From assembly GCA_937876195.1 (NCBI GenBank), contig CALEIK010000014.1, positions 61,561 through 125,560 of the forward strand: a DNA stretch of 64,000 nucleotides. The letters are read 5' to 3'. Below the pieces are notes generated by a model that saw only the letters and a program-made list of their open reading frames with translations, did no database searches and was not told the origin of the DNA. Positions 8,790 to 16,818 of the stretch are shown here, piece by piece (positions within the stretch are counted from its first letter, which is position 1; the number at the start of each line of letters is the position of its first letter). The DNA comes from an uncultured Flavobacteriales bacterium. GTDB lineage: Bacteria; Bacteroidota; Bacteroidia; Flavobacteriales_D; Crocinitomicaceae. The position numbers were made by a program, and so were the translations under genes.

Positions 8790-9563
8790 GTGAATATCGG
8801 ATTCGAATATATAAAATATAGATGGAACGCAAAAGGGCGACATGGAATCCACTCCCCTTTTGTTTACGACCTTCTTGATAAATGTTTGAAAATCAAACTA
8901 GCGGATGCAGATAAAAAAAGTTTAGAAGCGCTATTTTCACAACTAGAAAACGATAAAAACACAATTGAAATTGCCGATTTTGGTGCAGGATCAAAAAAGT
9001 TGACTCATACCCGTTCGATTGAGTCCATTTTCAAAACAAGCTCTTCCAAAGGAAAATACGGTCGATTACTCTATCAGCTGGCTCGATTCTATTCACCCAA
9101 GAACATTCTTGAATTCGGAACATCGCTTGGCATTGGCACTGCCTATCTGCAATTGGGAAATCGAGCTGCGACAGTGACAACGATTGAAGCATGTAAAAAT
9201 ACACGTAAGAAAGCGCTGGAAAATTTTAAAATACTTGAGCTTGAAGAAATCGTTAGTCACCAAATGACTTTTGATGCCTACTTAAAAACACTTCCACCTT
9301 CCGCGTCGTTTGATTTAATCTTTGTGGATGGCCATCATGATGGAGAAGCGCTGCTCAACTATATGAAGCAACTCCGCTCGTTTGCTCATGACGAAACGAT
9401 ATTCATTTTGGATGATATTCGCTGGAGTACATCAATGCTTAACGCATGGAATGAAATTGTGGCAGATGAAAACTACCATGTAACCCTAGATTTTTTCAGG
9501 TTTGGAGTCGTTGCACCTCGCAAGCATCAAGTCAAGGAGCACTTTACGTTGAAATTCGCTTAA
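8790..9563 (+). CDS. Class I SAM-dependent methyltransferase
   Basis: 257 residues beginning with a GTG codon; a TTTAATTTG sequence resembling a -7 box ends five bases before it. The Rossmann core starts around residue 105 with motif I LEFGTSLGIGTAYLQLG. It continues with TTIEACKN (acidic residue contacting ribose) and FDLIFVDGHHDGEALLNY, the layout of O-methyltransferases acting on small molecules or sugars. An N-terminal FEYIKYRWNAKGRHGIHSPF segment is common to a Bacteroidetes subgroup. Substrate unknown. The stop overlaps that of the convergent putative anti-sigma gene by 4 bp (TTAA). Confidence 0.85.
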   Translation: MNIGFEYIKYRWNAKGRHGIHSPFVYDLLDKCLKIKLADADKKSLEALFSQLENDKNTIEIADFGAGSKKLTHTRSIESIFKTSSSKGKYGRLLYQLARFYSPKNILEFGTSLGIGTAYLQLGNRAATVTTIEACKNTRKKALENFKILELEEIVSHQMTFDAYLKTLPPSASFDLIFVDGHHDGEALLNYMKQLRSFAHDETIFILDDIRWSTSMLNAWNEIVADENYHVTLDFFRFGVVAPRKHQVKEHFTLKFA

Positions 9564-10285
9564 AACGTAGCTGTTAACAAATCTAATAAGTCGGCGGTTT
9601 CATCAGCTGGTTGCGCATACGAAATCGTGCTTTCTGCACTTCCTCTAAAAACACCATCAGGATGCGACCAAAATTCATCTGACATTTCGTCGTCCATCAT
9701 TGCAGGTGATGTTGCATCCAAAGCTAATGTACTTCCCACTGGGGCAATTGGTACGTTCTGTTCAGCCATTAGAGTTGGAGCTGGAGAACTGCCAGTTGCA
9801 GGAAGTTGATCAGTTACAGGCGGATTATTTGTAATGTTCAATTCCTTGCTTTCCATCTCATCCACCGTAACCGCTTCTTTTTCGACTTCAGTTTTTTCAG
9901 CCTGTGCCAATTTCGTTGAATCATCGGTTAAATCCGTTGAAAAGAAGGGGTAGACCATCCAAAACAGAAGAAATGCTGCTGCTAACTGCAACAGCGGTTG
10001 ACGGTATACTGGCTTGTCGTTAGGAACTACAACAGCGAAAAAAGAATTGTACCAAAGCGGCGCCGATTTAGGATGCGTTTGAACAAACAACTGATCCAAT
10101 GATTCTTTTGTTTCTGCGCGTGGTTCTACTGTTTCGACAGCGATTCCATCGATTTGTAAAAGCATAGCTTTCATTGCATTGAATTCATCTTCGTTCGCAC
10201 ACAATTCATTCACTTCTACACGCTCATCTGCCGTCAGTTCGATAAACTCCTTATCCTTAATAATATCTAAATAGTCCCTTTCCAT
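9560..10285 (-). CDS. Putative anti-sigma factor, single-pass membrane protein
   Basis: 241 residues: a cytoplasmic acidic N-terminal part (about 1-85), one transmembrane segment near residues 100-115 (LLQLAAAFLLFWMVYPFF), then a low-complexity acidic/proline-rich extracytoplasmic tail. It lies two bases after the ECF sigma gene on the same strand, which is the usual place for the cognate anti-sigma factor. No zinc anti-sigma motif (HxxxCxxC) is present, so the assignment rests on topology and position. It might instead be a simple membrane sensor or an assembly factor of the sigma operon. Confidence 0.7.
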   Translation of the reverse strand: MERDYLDIIKDKEFIELTADERVEVNELCANEDEFNAMKAMLLQIDGIAVETVEPRAETKESLDQLFVQTHPKSAPLWYNSFFAVVVPNDKPVYRQPLLQLAAAFLLFWMVYPFFSTDLTDDSTKLAQAEKTEVEKEAVTVDEMESKELNITNNPPVTDQLPATGSSPAPTLMAEQNVPIAPVGSTLALDATSPAMMDDEMSDEFWSHPDGVFRGSAESTISYAQPADETADLLDLLTATF

Positions 10286-10287
10286 CT

Positions 10288-10878
10288 TTACTGATTTAAA
10301 ATTGGGTTAAAATCCTTTAAACTCGTTGCCAAGTATTTTGTTGCATAGAACAAACGTGATTTCACCGTTCCTTCATTCAACTCTAATACTTCAGCTATTT
10401 CCTTGATTGACAAACCGTCAATGTGTCTTAATTTAAATGTTTCGCTATGCTTTTCATCCAGTCCCGCCATGCTCTCTTCAAACTTACTTCTGAACTGTAC
10501 ATCCTGTACCTCATGTAATACATTCGCATTCACGTCACTGACAGCATACGAACTGTCCAATCCATTCGATGTATTTTTTCGCACTTCTTGCTTCTTGTAC
10601 TCATTCTTGCACATGTTATTTGCCACTGAATACATCCATGTTTTAAATCTCCTCGTTGGGTCAAATGCATCTGGTTTTCTCACAATCTTAGCAAACAAGT
10701 CATGCATAAAATCTTCTGCTTTCTCTCTATCCTTCCATAACATCCTGAAGAAATAACTCACCAATGGTCCTGAATATCGTTGATAAAGCTCATCAAATGC
10801 GCGCTTATCGCCCTTAATGATCGCGGTCATCAATTCCTCATCGGACAGTTTGCTATATGTCGTTTTGATCAATCGCAT
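10288..10878 (-). CDS. ECF-type RNA polymerase sigma factor
   Basis: 196 residues. Region 2 spans about 24-95 (FDELYQRYSGPLVSYFFRML, then EDFMHDLFAKI and FKTWMYSVANN). A short linker follows, and region 4 spans about 135-190 (KHSETFKLRHIDGLSIKEIAEVL with the recognition helix NEGTVKSRLFYA). There is no sigma 1 or 3 domain, as expected for the extracytoplasmic function group. It shares one base with the upstream secreted-protein gene (TAATG) and is followed by the membrane-anchored putative anti-sigma factor. It probably redirects RNA polymerase in response to an envelope signal; the regulon is unknown. Confidence 0.93.
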   Translation of the reverse strand: MRLIKTTYSKLSDEELMTAIIKGDKRAFDELYQRYSGPLVSYFFRMLWKDREKAEDFMHDLFAKIVRKPDAFDPTRRFKTWMYSVANNMCKNEYKKQEVRKNTSNGLDSSYAVSDVNANVLHEVQDVQFRSKFEESMAGLDEKHSETFKLRHIDGLSIKEIAEVLELNEGTVKSRLFYATKYLATSLKDFNPILNQ

Positions 10879-12074
10879 TAATAAGCGCTCTTCATTTTTT
10901 GAACTTGTTCGTATTTTTTGCTCTGGGCACCAATCGCATCAATGTAGCTGTCCATCTCGTTCACTTTCTCCTCCATTCCTTTTTGGTTGTACACTTTTCG
11001 CATTTGCATGAGCATTGGCAAATAATTCGCTGAAAGCTCTCTTCCTTTCGCGTCCATGGTATTCTGCACCAATTTCTTTTGAAGCTCTGAATTCCAAAGC
11101 GTGTTGTTGCGCCAGAAATTATCATACGTCGTTTCTTTGTATTCAAAAACCAATCCAGTAAGATAGATGGACGATAAAATCGGTTGAAAATATTCTTTCG
11201 GCGTTGTCAACGAAATAGCCAAATTCTTCTTCTCATTCAATTGGCAGAATTGCTCCAAAAATTTAACATCCACGACAGGCGCTGAAGGAACTGTGAACCC
11301 TTCTTTTTTCAATTTTTCTCGATATTCAATGCTCTGCAACAAATCCAAGGAAATAATTTTGACGTCACCGCGAATTCCCTTTTTCGTCTGCGCATACCAA
11401 GCTCCGTACGTATCATCGAAACCGTGGGTAATTAGAACGCCATTCTTAGGAACTGATCTCAACACATCCTCCGCGTAAATGACAACACTTTTCGCTAGGC
11501 GACCATTATTCACTAACTTCTCCAAATAGGTACTCACCTGCTCGGTAGAATTTTGAATCATGTAATAAGCTGCGAGCTGCGCCTGAACATCCGCATTGTT
11601 CGGTCGAATTTTTTCGGCTTCCTTTAAATGATTGAACAAGGAAGTATTGTGATTTCCTGCGATGTATTTGTAATAGTGATATTCGAAAGACTCAGGTGCA
11701 TGAACTTCAAAATATGAAACCGCTCCATTCATTTCTGACTGTTGAGTTGGCGTCGGAGAGCGCTGTACACGCTGCGTTCTTGATTGTCCGTTGTAATAGT
11801 TGAAAGTTGATGCCTCTTTTTGAATCGCTTGCTCAGATTTGCTAGGTGCTGCCATTCCAGCTGCTTCTTGTTCCGCTTTCTTGGAGGACACTTTCTTGGA
11901 GGACACTTTCTTAGTTCTTTCGCGAGAATATACCTCTTCTAAAACTTCTTTTTCTTCAGCTTCTGATTGGGGTGCGGTTTTTCCGTCCTTGTTTTTAGGC
12001 TCATCCGTTTTTGTTTGTTGACAAAATGCCACGCTCGAAACAAATACAAAACATATAAAAATCAGATTACGCAT
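10878..12074 (-). CDS. Secreted TPR-like protein of the sigma operon
   Basis: 398 residues with a signal peptide (MRNLIFICFVFVSSVAFC). A lysine/serine/glutamate-rich disordered stretch to about residue 110 carries a duplicated KVSSK unit. A TPR-like helix pair (AEKIRPNNADVQAQLAAYYMIQ) leads into an alpha/beta region, NGVLITHGFDDTYGAWYAQTKKG then DVKIISLDLL. That phrase resembles the conserved periplasmic segment of DUF2723-type membrane proteins (GDNDTYPLWYLQ), which I note from memory. Its stop overlaps the sigma-factor start, so this protein, sigma and anti-sigma are co-expressed. A role in sensing or envelope maintenance is inference only. Confidence 0.75.
   Translation of the reverse strand: MRNLIFICFVFVSSVAFCQQTKTDEPKNKDGKTAPQSEAEEKEVLEEVYSRERTKKVSSKKVSSKKAEQEAAGMAAPSKSEQAIQKEASTFNYYNGQSRTQRVQRSPTPTQQSEMNGAVSYFEVHAPESFEYHYYKYIAGNHNTSLFNHLKEAEKIRPNNADVQAQLAAYYMIQNSTEQVSTYLEKLVNNGRLAKSVVIYAEDVLRSVPKNGVLITHGFDDTYGAWYAQTKKGIRGDVKIISLDLLQSIEYREKLKKEGFTVPSAPVVDVKFLEQFCQLNEKKNLAISLTTPKEYFQPILSSIYLTGLVFEYKETTYDNFWRNNTLWNSELQKKLVQNTMDAKGRELSANYLPMLMQMRKVYNQKGMEEKVNEMDSYIDAIGAQSKKYEQVQKMKSAY
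11881..11910 (-). repeat. Perfect 15-bp tandem duplication encoding KVSSK twice
   Basis: TTGGAGGACACTTTC occurs twice in immediate succession on the plus strand. It adds one in-frame five-residue unit to the basic linker of the secreted TPR-like protein. A slippage product is likely, and copy number may vary between strains. Confidence 0.9.
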
Positions 12075-12144
12075 ACATCATTTTTTGACACAGTACATTA
12101 CTTGTTTTAAAACGTTCAAAAGGTACAAAAAAGAATAGGAAATC

Positions 12145-12819
12145 CTAAACGTTGTCAGCAGTAAATAGGAACTTATTCGGAGAAGTTAAGTTTGTTTTGA
12201 TGGCGTACATGACGATTCCCGCAGTATTCTTAACGCCCAATTTCGCCATGATGTTTTTGCGGTGGGTATTTATAGTATGACTACTAAGGAATAATTTGTC
12301 GGCAATTTGTTGATTGGTAAAACCCTCAGCGATCAAGGTGATGATTTCACATTCTCGCTTCGAAATAAGGACAGCTTCGCATGAAAAAACGTCATCAAAG
12401 TCGTCTACATCCAAATTTGCCTCCTTTATCGTATCTAAAATTTGACCACAAAAGAATTTACTTCCTTTTGCCGTCTCTCTTACCGCGTCTAAGATCTCTG
12501 GAATTGAGCAATCTTTTTTCACGTAGCTTGTTATTCCCGCACGCAATGCATCAACAAGGACCTGCGCGGATTGTTCAGGTGTAATTGCCAACACGAATAC
12601 ATTGGGGTGTAATGCTCTTACTTGTAACAAAACATCAATGTTAAAGCCAGGAGAAGTGTAATCGATGACGACAACTTCAGTGGAAAACGAAGCTAACATT
12701 TCCATTAACTCTTTACTTGATTGCGCTTCGCCAACAATTTCAACGTCAAGTTTCGTCTTTAAAATCGTGCGGATTCCCACTCGCATTAAATCGTTACTAT
12801 CTGCTAAAATCAACTGCAT
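12145..12819 (-). CDS. NarL/FixJ-type response regulator
   Basis: 224 residues. The receiver domain (1-120) has acidic pocket Asp8, phospho-acceptor Asp53 in VVIDYTSP, and the conserved lysine in SYVKKDC. The LuxR-type HTH (about 150-210) shows ISKRECEIITLIAEGFTNQQIADKLF and SSHTINTHRKNIMAKLGV. No histidine kinase is adjacent, so it is an orphan regulator in this window. The transcript is probably monocistronic. Its promoter (12842-12873) directly abuts the ilvE terminator. Confidence 0.93.
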   Translation of the reverse strand: MQLILADSNDLMRVGIRTILKTKLDVEIVGEAQSSKELMEMLASFSTEVVVIDYTSPGFNIDVLLQVRALHPNVFVLAITPEQSAQVLVDALRAGITSYVKKDCSIPEILDAVRETAKGSKFFCGQILDTIKEANLDVDDFDDVFSCEAVLISKRECEIITLIAEGFTNQQIADKLFLSSHTINTHRKNIMAKLGVKNTAGIVMYAIKTNLTSPNKFLFTADNV

Positions 12820-12841
12820 TATTTAGAATAAGTTTAAATAA

Positions 12842-12873
12842 CAAATATACTATTCTAATCTACATGAAAACAA
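12842..12873 (-). promoter_or_regulatory. Promoter of the response regulator
   Basis: On the minus strand TTG (12873-12871) and TATATTTG (12849-12842) are separated by 21 bases, matching the Bacteroidetes consensus. The TTG coincides with the T-tract of the upstream ilvE terminator. Confidence 0.55.
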
Positions 12874-12875
12874 AA

Positions 12876-12902
12876 AAGCCCCTCACAAATTATGAAGGGC
12901 TT
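12876..12902 (-). terminator. Rho-independent terminator of ilvE
   Basis: A 10-bp stem (one mismatch) between AAGCCCCTCA (12876-12885) and TGAAGGGCTT (12893-12902) is followed on the minus strand by six T. It lies 20 bases past the ilvE stop. Confidence 0.85.
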
Positions 12903-12921
12903 AATGTTTAAAATTATTTTG

Positions 12922-13992
12922 TTACACTTTTAGACACCAATTCAGTTCGTCTACTTCTCGTCCCAATTTAACATCTGTCATGTAATTCTTTATCTTATTC
13001 GATAGTTCTCTCGTCTCCACGGCTGGAAGTTCATACAATTCTCCTTTATAACCAATCTTGGCAATCGGAGCGATTGTAGCAGCTGTACCAGCACCAAAAG
13101 CTTCCTGGAGCGTGCCATTTTTTATAGCAGTTATTATCTCTTCCACGGTTACTTTTCTCTCCTCTACTTCCACTCCCCATTTTTGGGCAATTTCAACGAC
13201 AGATCGCTTAGTGATTCCACGCAAAATCGTGTCAGAGTCTTCCGAAGGGGTTATTAGCTTTCCATCAATCACAAAAACAATGTTCATCGTTCCTGATTCC
13301 TCAATGTATTTATGCTCAACACCATCTGTCCAAACCAACTGATGAAACCCTTCTTGTTGACCTTTACGCGCAGGGAACAATGAAGCTGCATAATTTCCTG
13401 CAGTTTTTGCTCTTCCAACACCTCCATGAGATGCGCGTGTGTAATATTCTTCAATTTTTACATTCACCGGCTCGGCATAGTACATTCCTACTGGGCAAGT
13501 GAAAATTAAAAATTTGTACGTATCCGAAGGCTTAATTCCAATGAAATCATCTGTAGCGAACATGAATGGTCTGATGTACAATGAAAAACCTTCCTTCTTC
13601 GGAACCCAGTCTTTGTCAATTTCAACCAATTTTCTGACCAGCTCAACGAAAATCTCTTCAGGAAGCACAGGCATACACATGCGCTCACATGATTCAGCAA
13701 AACGTTTTGCATTCATATCAGGACGAAACAATACGATCTCACCGCTTTCCGTTCTGTTTGCCTTCATTCCTTCAAAAATGGATTGCCCATAGTGAATCGC
13801 GGAAGTGGCTGGATGTAAATTCAATGTCCCAAAAGATTTGATTTCAGGCGTTTGCCATTTACCATCCTTATAATCCATTTCTAACATGTGATCAGAAAAA
13901 ACTTTTCCGAAAGGCAAGTTATCAAAATCTACACTGCTCAATCTTGAACTTTCTGTCTTGTTGACGTGGATTGCTATTGTCTCGTTTAACAT
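12922..13992 (-). CDS. ilvE: Branched-chain amino acid aminotransferase
   Basis: A fold-type IV PLP enzyme that interconverts Leu/Ile/Val and their 2-oxo acids. The 356-residue length and the N-terminal FGKVFSDHMLEMDY motif place it in the BCAT (eukaryote-like, IlvE-II) subgroup. SAIHYGQSIFEGMKA (65-79) and VGRAKTAGNYAAS contain the substrate loop and the PLP Lys196; EESGTMNIVFVI and GITKRSVVEIA bind the cofactor phosphate. A strong terminator follows it, so it is monocistronic here. The gene start lies 26 bases from the longest possible start of the divergent recQ frame. Confidence 0.95.
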   Translation of the reverse strand: MLNETIAIHVNKTESSRLSSVDFDNLPFGKVFSDHMLEMDYKDGKWQTPEIKSFGTLNLHPATSAIHYGQSIFEGMKANRTESGEIVLFRPDMNAKRFAESCERMCMPVLPEEIFVELVRKLVEIDKDWVPKKEGFSLYIRPFMFATDDFIGIKPSDTYKFLIFTCPVGMYYAEPVNVKIEEYYTRASHGGVGRAKTAGNYAASLFPARKGQQEGFHQLVWTDGVEHKYIEESGTMNIVFVIDGKLITPSEDSDTILRGITKRSVVEIAQKWGVEVEERKVTVEEIITAIKNGTLQEAFGAGTAATIAPIAKIGYKGELYELPAVETRELSNKIKNYMTDVKLGREVDELNWCLKV

Positions 13993-14074
13993 ACTCTCTT
14001 ATCTAAAGCGCAAAACTAGTGAATTTAGTGGATATCTCAAATAGATTTCTGTTATCGGCTAGATATTATTTGAT

Positions 14075-14082
14075 TAAATTTG
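14075..14082 (+). promoter_or_regulatory. Candidate -7 element for the RecQ helicase gene
   Basis: TAAATTTG matches TAnnTTTG and lies 14 bases before the TTG codon at 14097. No good -33 TTG is seen, so the call is weak, but it agrees with the downstream start. Confidence 0.35.
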
Positions 14083-14096
14083 AATTTTACCGCAGA

Positions 14097-15974
14097 TTGG
14101 AAAAGAGCAGAGATATATTAAAACAATTTTGGGGCTACGATGCTTTCAGGCCATTGCAAGAGGAAATTGTCGATAGCGTCATTTACGGTCATGACACGCT
14201 CGCTATTCTACCAACAGGTGGTGGGAAATCCATTTGTTTTCAGGTTCCAGGATTAGCACTGGATGGTTTGACCATTGTAATTTCTCCACTCATTGCATTG
14301 ATGGAGGATCAAGTAAAAAACTTGCGTTCAAGAGGTATTGAAGCGGGTTTAATTACCAGTGCGATGTCTTATCGAGAGATAGATATTACCTTGGACAACG
14401 CGCGTTTTGGAAGAACTAAATTTCTATACACTTCTCCTGAACGATTAAAGTCTGATCTGTTCATAGAACGTTTCAAGCTTATGAACATTAGTCTAATTGT
14501 GGTAGACGAAGCTCATTGTATTTCTGAATGGGGTCACGATTTCAGACCGTCCTACACCGAAATTGCTGAGACACGGAAAATTCACCCCAATGCTCCCATT
14601 ATTGCATTAACAGCTTCAGCAACGAAACATGTGCAAGAAGATATCATTGTAAAACTTGAACTCAAAAATGTACAAGAATTTGCTGGTAGCCTAGAACGAA
14701 AAAATGTACACTACAACGTAGTCCCAGCTGAGAACAAACTAAAACAGGTCATTGATTTTTGTCAAAGACACAACGGAGTTACGGGAATTGTCTATTGTCA
14801 AACACGTAAAAGCGTGAAAGCAATTGCTCAGCAACTTAGAGCGCATAAGCTTTCTGCAGGAATCTACCATGGTGGACTGAATGCCGAGGACAGAAAATAC
14901 ATGCTTGAGCATTGGATGAATGATCAGCTAAAAATCATGGTCGCGACAAATGCCTTTGGAATGGGGATTGATAAACCTGATGTGCGCTATGTCGTGCATT
15001 ATGAAATTCCCAATAACCTAGAAGCGTACTACCAAGAAGCCGGTCGTGCTGGACGTGATGGCAACAGCGCAACAGCGATTGCATTTTGGGAACAAAAGGA
15101 CTTGGAAATCATGAAAGATCAGTTGGAGGCAAAATATCCACCGATTGAAAAGGTGAAATTGGTCTACAATTCAGTGTGCAATTATTTAAAAGTAGCCATA
15201 GGATCAGGTGCACAGGAAACCTATAATTTTGACATTGTTCATTTCAGCAAAACCTTCAATATCAGTGTTTCTGAGGTATTCTACGCACTGAAAATCCTGC
15301 AACTGAATGAAAATTTACATTTCACGGAAAAGTCCTTTCACCCTACTCGTCTAAAATTCGCAATTGGAAGTTCAGCATTGTACAAATTTCAGGTAGCGCA
15401 CACACCGCATAATGACCTCATCACATTGCTGACAAGGAGCTACCCAGGGATTTTCGACCGATTCATTCGAATTGATGAAACGGAAATTGCCAAGCGTTTG
15501 AAACTTACGAAGGAAGCATTGACTGAGCAACTAAAAGAGATTGAAAAATATGGCGTGATTGACGTCCAGTTCCAGACAAATTTACCTCAAATCACCTTTT
15601 TACAGGAGCGCTTGCCCGAGAATTATTTAACGATTCACAACGATATCTACCATCAACGAAAACAGGTTGAAACAGACAAACTCAGTGGAATGATTGACTA
15701 CATTTCATCCAATAAATGTCGCTCTGAAATGATTGGTGTTTATTTCGACTCAAATGTTTCTAAATGCGGTACCTGTGATGTCTGTAAAAGTGAATTAGCG
15801 AGCAATCATACGTTTGAAGAGCTACTTACAATCATCCCAACAATTTTACCAAATTCAGCCGAAAAAATAAGTTTACAGCTCTCTATTGATCGAAATTTGA
15901 CACAACGTGCACTGCACAAGTTGCTATTGGAAGAAAAGATTCGCTTATCGGAAGGTGAATTTATAGCGTTCTAG
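14097..15974 (+). CDS. recQ: RecQ-family ATP-dependent DNA helicase (short form)
   Basis: A superfamily-2 3'-5' helicase for recombination and fork repair. Motif 0 FRPLQEEIV, Walker A LPTGGGKS, DEAH box VVDEAHCISEW, TASAT motif III, and the C-terminal RecA-like motifs FGMGIDKPDVRYVVHYE and YYQEAGRAGRDG are intact. A zinc-binding set CRSEM...KCGTCDVC follows near the C-terminus. There is no HRDC domain, so this is the shorter of the RecQ types common in Bacteroidetes. The frame is open from a GTG at 14019. I prefer the TTG at 14097 (LEKSRDILKQFWGYDAFRPLQ) because it matches family N-termini and follows a TAAATTTG box. The stop shares CTAG with the convergent regulator. Confidence 0.93.
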   Translation: MEKSRDILKQFWGYDAFRPLQEEIVDSVIYGHDTLAILPTGGGKSICFQVPGLALDGLTIVISPLIALMEDQVKNLRSRGIEAGLITSAMSYREIDITLDNARFGRTKFLYTSPERLKSDLFIERFKLMNISLIVVDEAHCISEWGHDFRPSYTEIAETRKIHPNAPIIALTASATKHVQEDIIVKLELKNVQEFAGSLERKNVHYNVVPAENKLKQVIDFCQRHNGVTGIVYCQTRKSVKAIAQQLRAHKLSAGIYHGGLNAEDRKYMLEHWMNDQLKIMVATNAFGMGIDKPDVRYVVHYEIPNNLEAYYQEAGRAGRDGNSATAIAFWEQKDLEIMKDQLEAKYPPIEKVKLVYNSVCNYLKVAIGSGAQETYNFDIVHFSKTFNISVSEVFYALKILQLNENLHFTEKSFHPTRLKFAIGSSALYKFQVAHTPHNDLITLLTRSYPGIFDRFIRIDETEIAKRLKLTKEALTEQLKEIEKYGVIDVQFQTNLPQITFLQERLPENYLTIHNDIYHQRKQVETDKLSGMIDYISSNKCRSEMIGVYFDSNVSKCGTCDVCKSELASNHTFEELLTIIPTILPNSAEKISLQLSIDRNLTQRALHKLLLEEKIRLSEGEFIAF

Positions 15975-16771
15975 CTTTTCATCATTCCTTTCAACTCATT
16001 CATTTCGCGTTGCAGCGATTGCAGTGATTTTGACAAATCATTGTCATCCATACGGACTTCAGGAAGTTCGGGAGAAATGTAATTGACAAATTTCCACATT
16101 TCTAGAATGTTATTCGCATGGACTTTGTATGGCTCGTAAAAAGTGTTTGTCGAACACAACTGAAAGGATTGTTCTGAATCTAGCAGATTATGCACCACTT
16201 TAAACACAATTCCATCATCCTTCGTGACAACGATACAAGGCGTTCCACTTCGAATGGACATCCAATTTTGGACGAATTCACCCACAACGTAAGAACCCTC
16301 TACAACTGGAGGCATCGAATCACCTTTGATCGGAAAGGAACGGTATTTTCTGTCTTTGGATAAAAAAGGAAGGTGAAACGTTGGGAGTACTTTTAGGTAA
16401 TCGGGATCTGCGTAACCCGCAGTATATCCAGCACTTGCCTTAAGTGGGACAAGTTCTATCAATTCCTCATTATCTTGGTTCACCATGGAAGTTAAAACCC
16501 TCAGCTTTTGCCCTTTGATATCGACATTTAAGCCTTTATCAATCGCGCTCCATTCAGCATCTTTGCAGGAACTAAAGTCTCTACGCACTAAATCATCGAT
16601 GGATACCTTGTAATAATCTGAAAACAAAATGAGACTTTCCAAATTTGGCTGTGCGACGTTGTTTTCATAACCTGAGTATGAACTTCTCGTCAACCCTAGA
16701 TCTGTAGCGACTTCTTCTTGAGATTTCTTGCGGCGATTTCTAAGTAGCTTTAAGTTTTTTCCTATTTCCAT
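15971..16771 (-). CDS. HTH-XRE / S24 (LexA- or CI-like) transcriptional regulator
   Basis: 266 residues. The N-terminal XRE helix-turn-helix (5-60) reads NLKLLRNRRKKSQEEVATDLGLTRSSYSGYEN. The C-terminal S24 domain has KGDSMPP with nucleophile Ser152 and GIVFKVVH with general base Lys191. An Ala-Gly pair at 114-115 (KASAGYTAGY) sits where LexA/CI-type proteins self-cleave. The family is a frequent solitary repressor in Flavobacteria; RecA-stimulated autocleavage is possible but unproven. It probably autoregulates through the near-palindrome at 16783-16798. It converges on recQ with a 4-bp overlap, which may or may not reflect a DNA-damage link. Confidence 0.88.
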   Translation of the reverse strand: MEIGKNLKLLRNRRKKSQEEVATDLGLTRSSYSGYENNVAQPNLESLILFSDYYKVSIDDLVRRDFSSCKDAEWSAIDKGLNVDIKGQKLRVLTSMVNQDNEELIELVPLKASAGYTAGYADPDYLKVLPTFHLPFLSKDRKYRSFPIKGDSMPPVVEGSYVVGEFVQNWMSIRSGTPCIVVTKDDGIVFKVVHNLLDSEQSFQLCSTNTFYEPYKVHANNILEMWKFVNYISPELPEVRMDDNDLSKSLQSLQREMNELKGMMKS

Positions 16772-16782
16772 GTTTAGTATTT

Positions 16783-16798
16783 CATCAATATATTGGTG
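16783..16798. promoter_or_regulatory. Candidate operator of the HTH-S24 regulator
   Basis: CATCAATATATTGGTG is a 16-bp near-perfect palindrome (one mismatched pair) centred about 20 bases upstream of the regulator's ATG. This is the usual position for autorepression by an XRE-type dimer. Confidence 0.4.
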
Positions 16799-16818
16799 GA
16801 AAACTAATCATTTCTTAT

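Noticed and set aside
12381..12584. 67-codon plus-strand ORF inside the response regulator gene
   Set aside because: Shadow frame of the LuxR-type regulator; no homology features.
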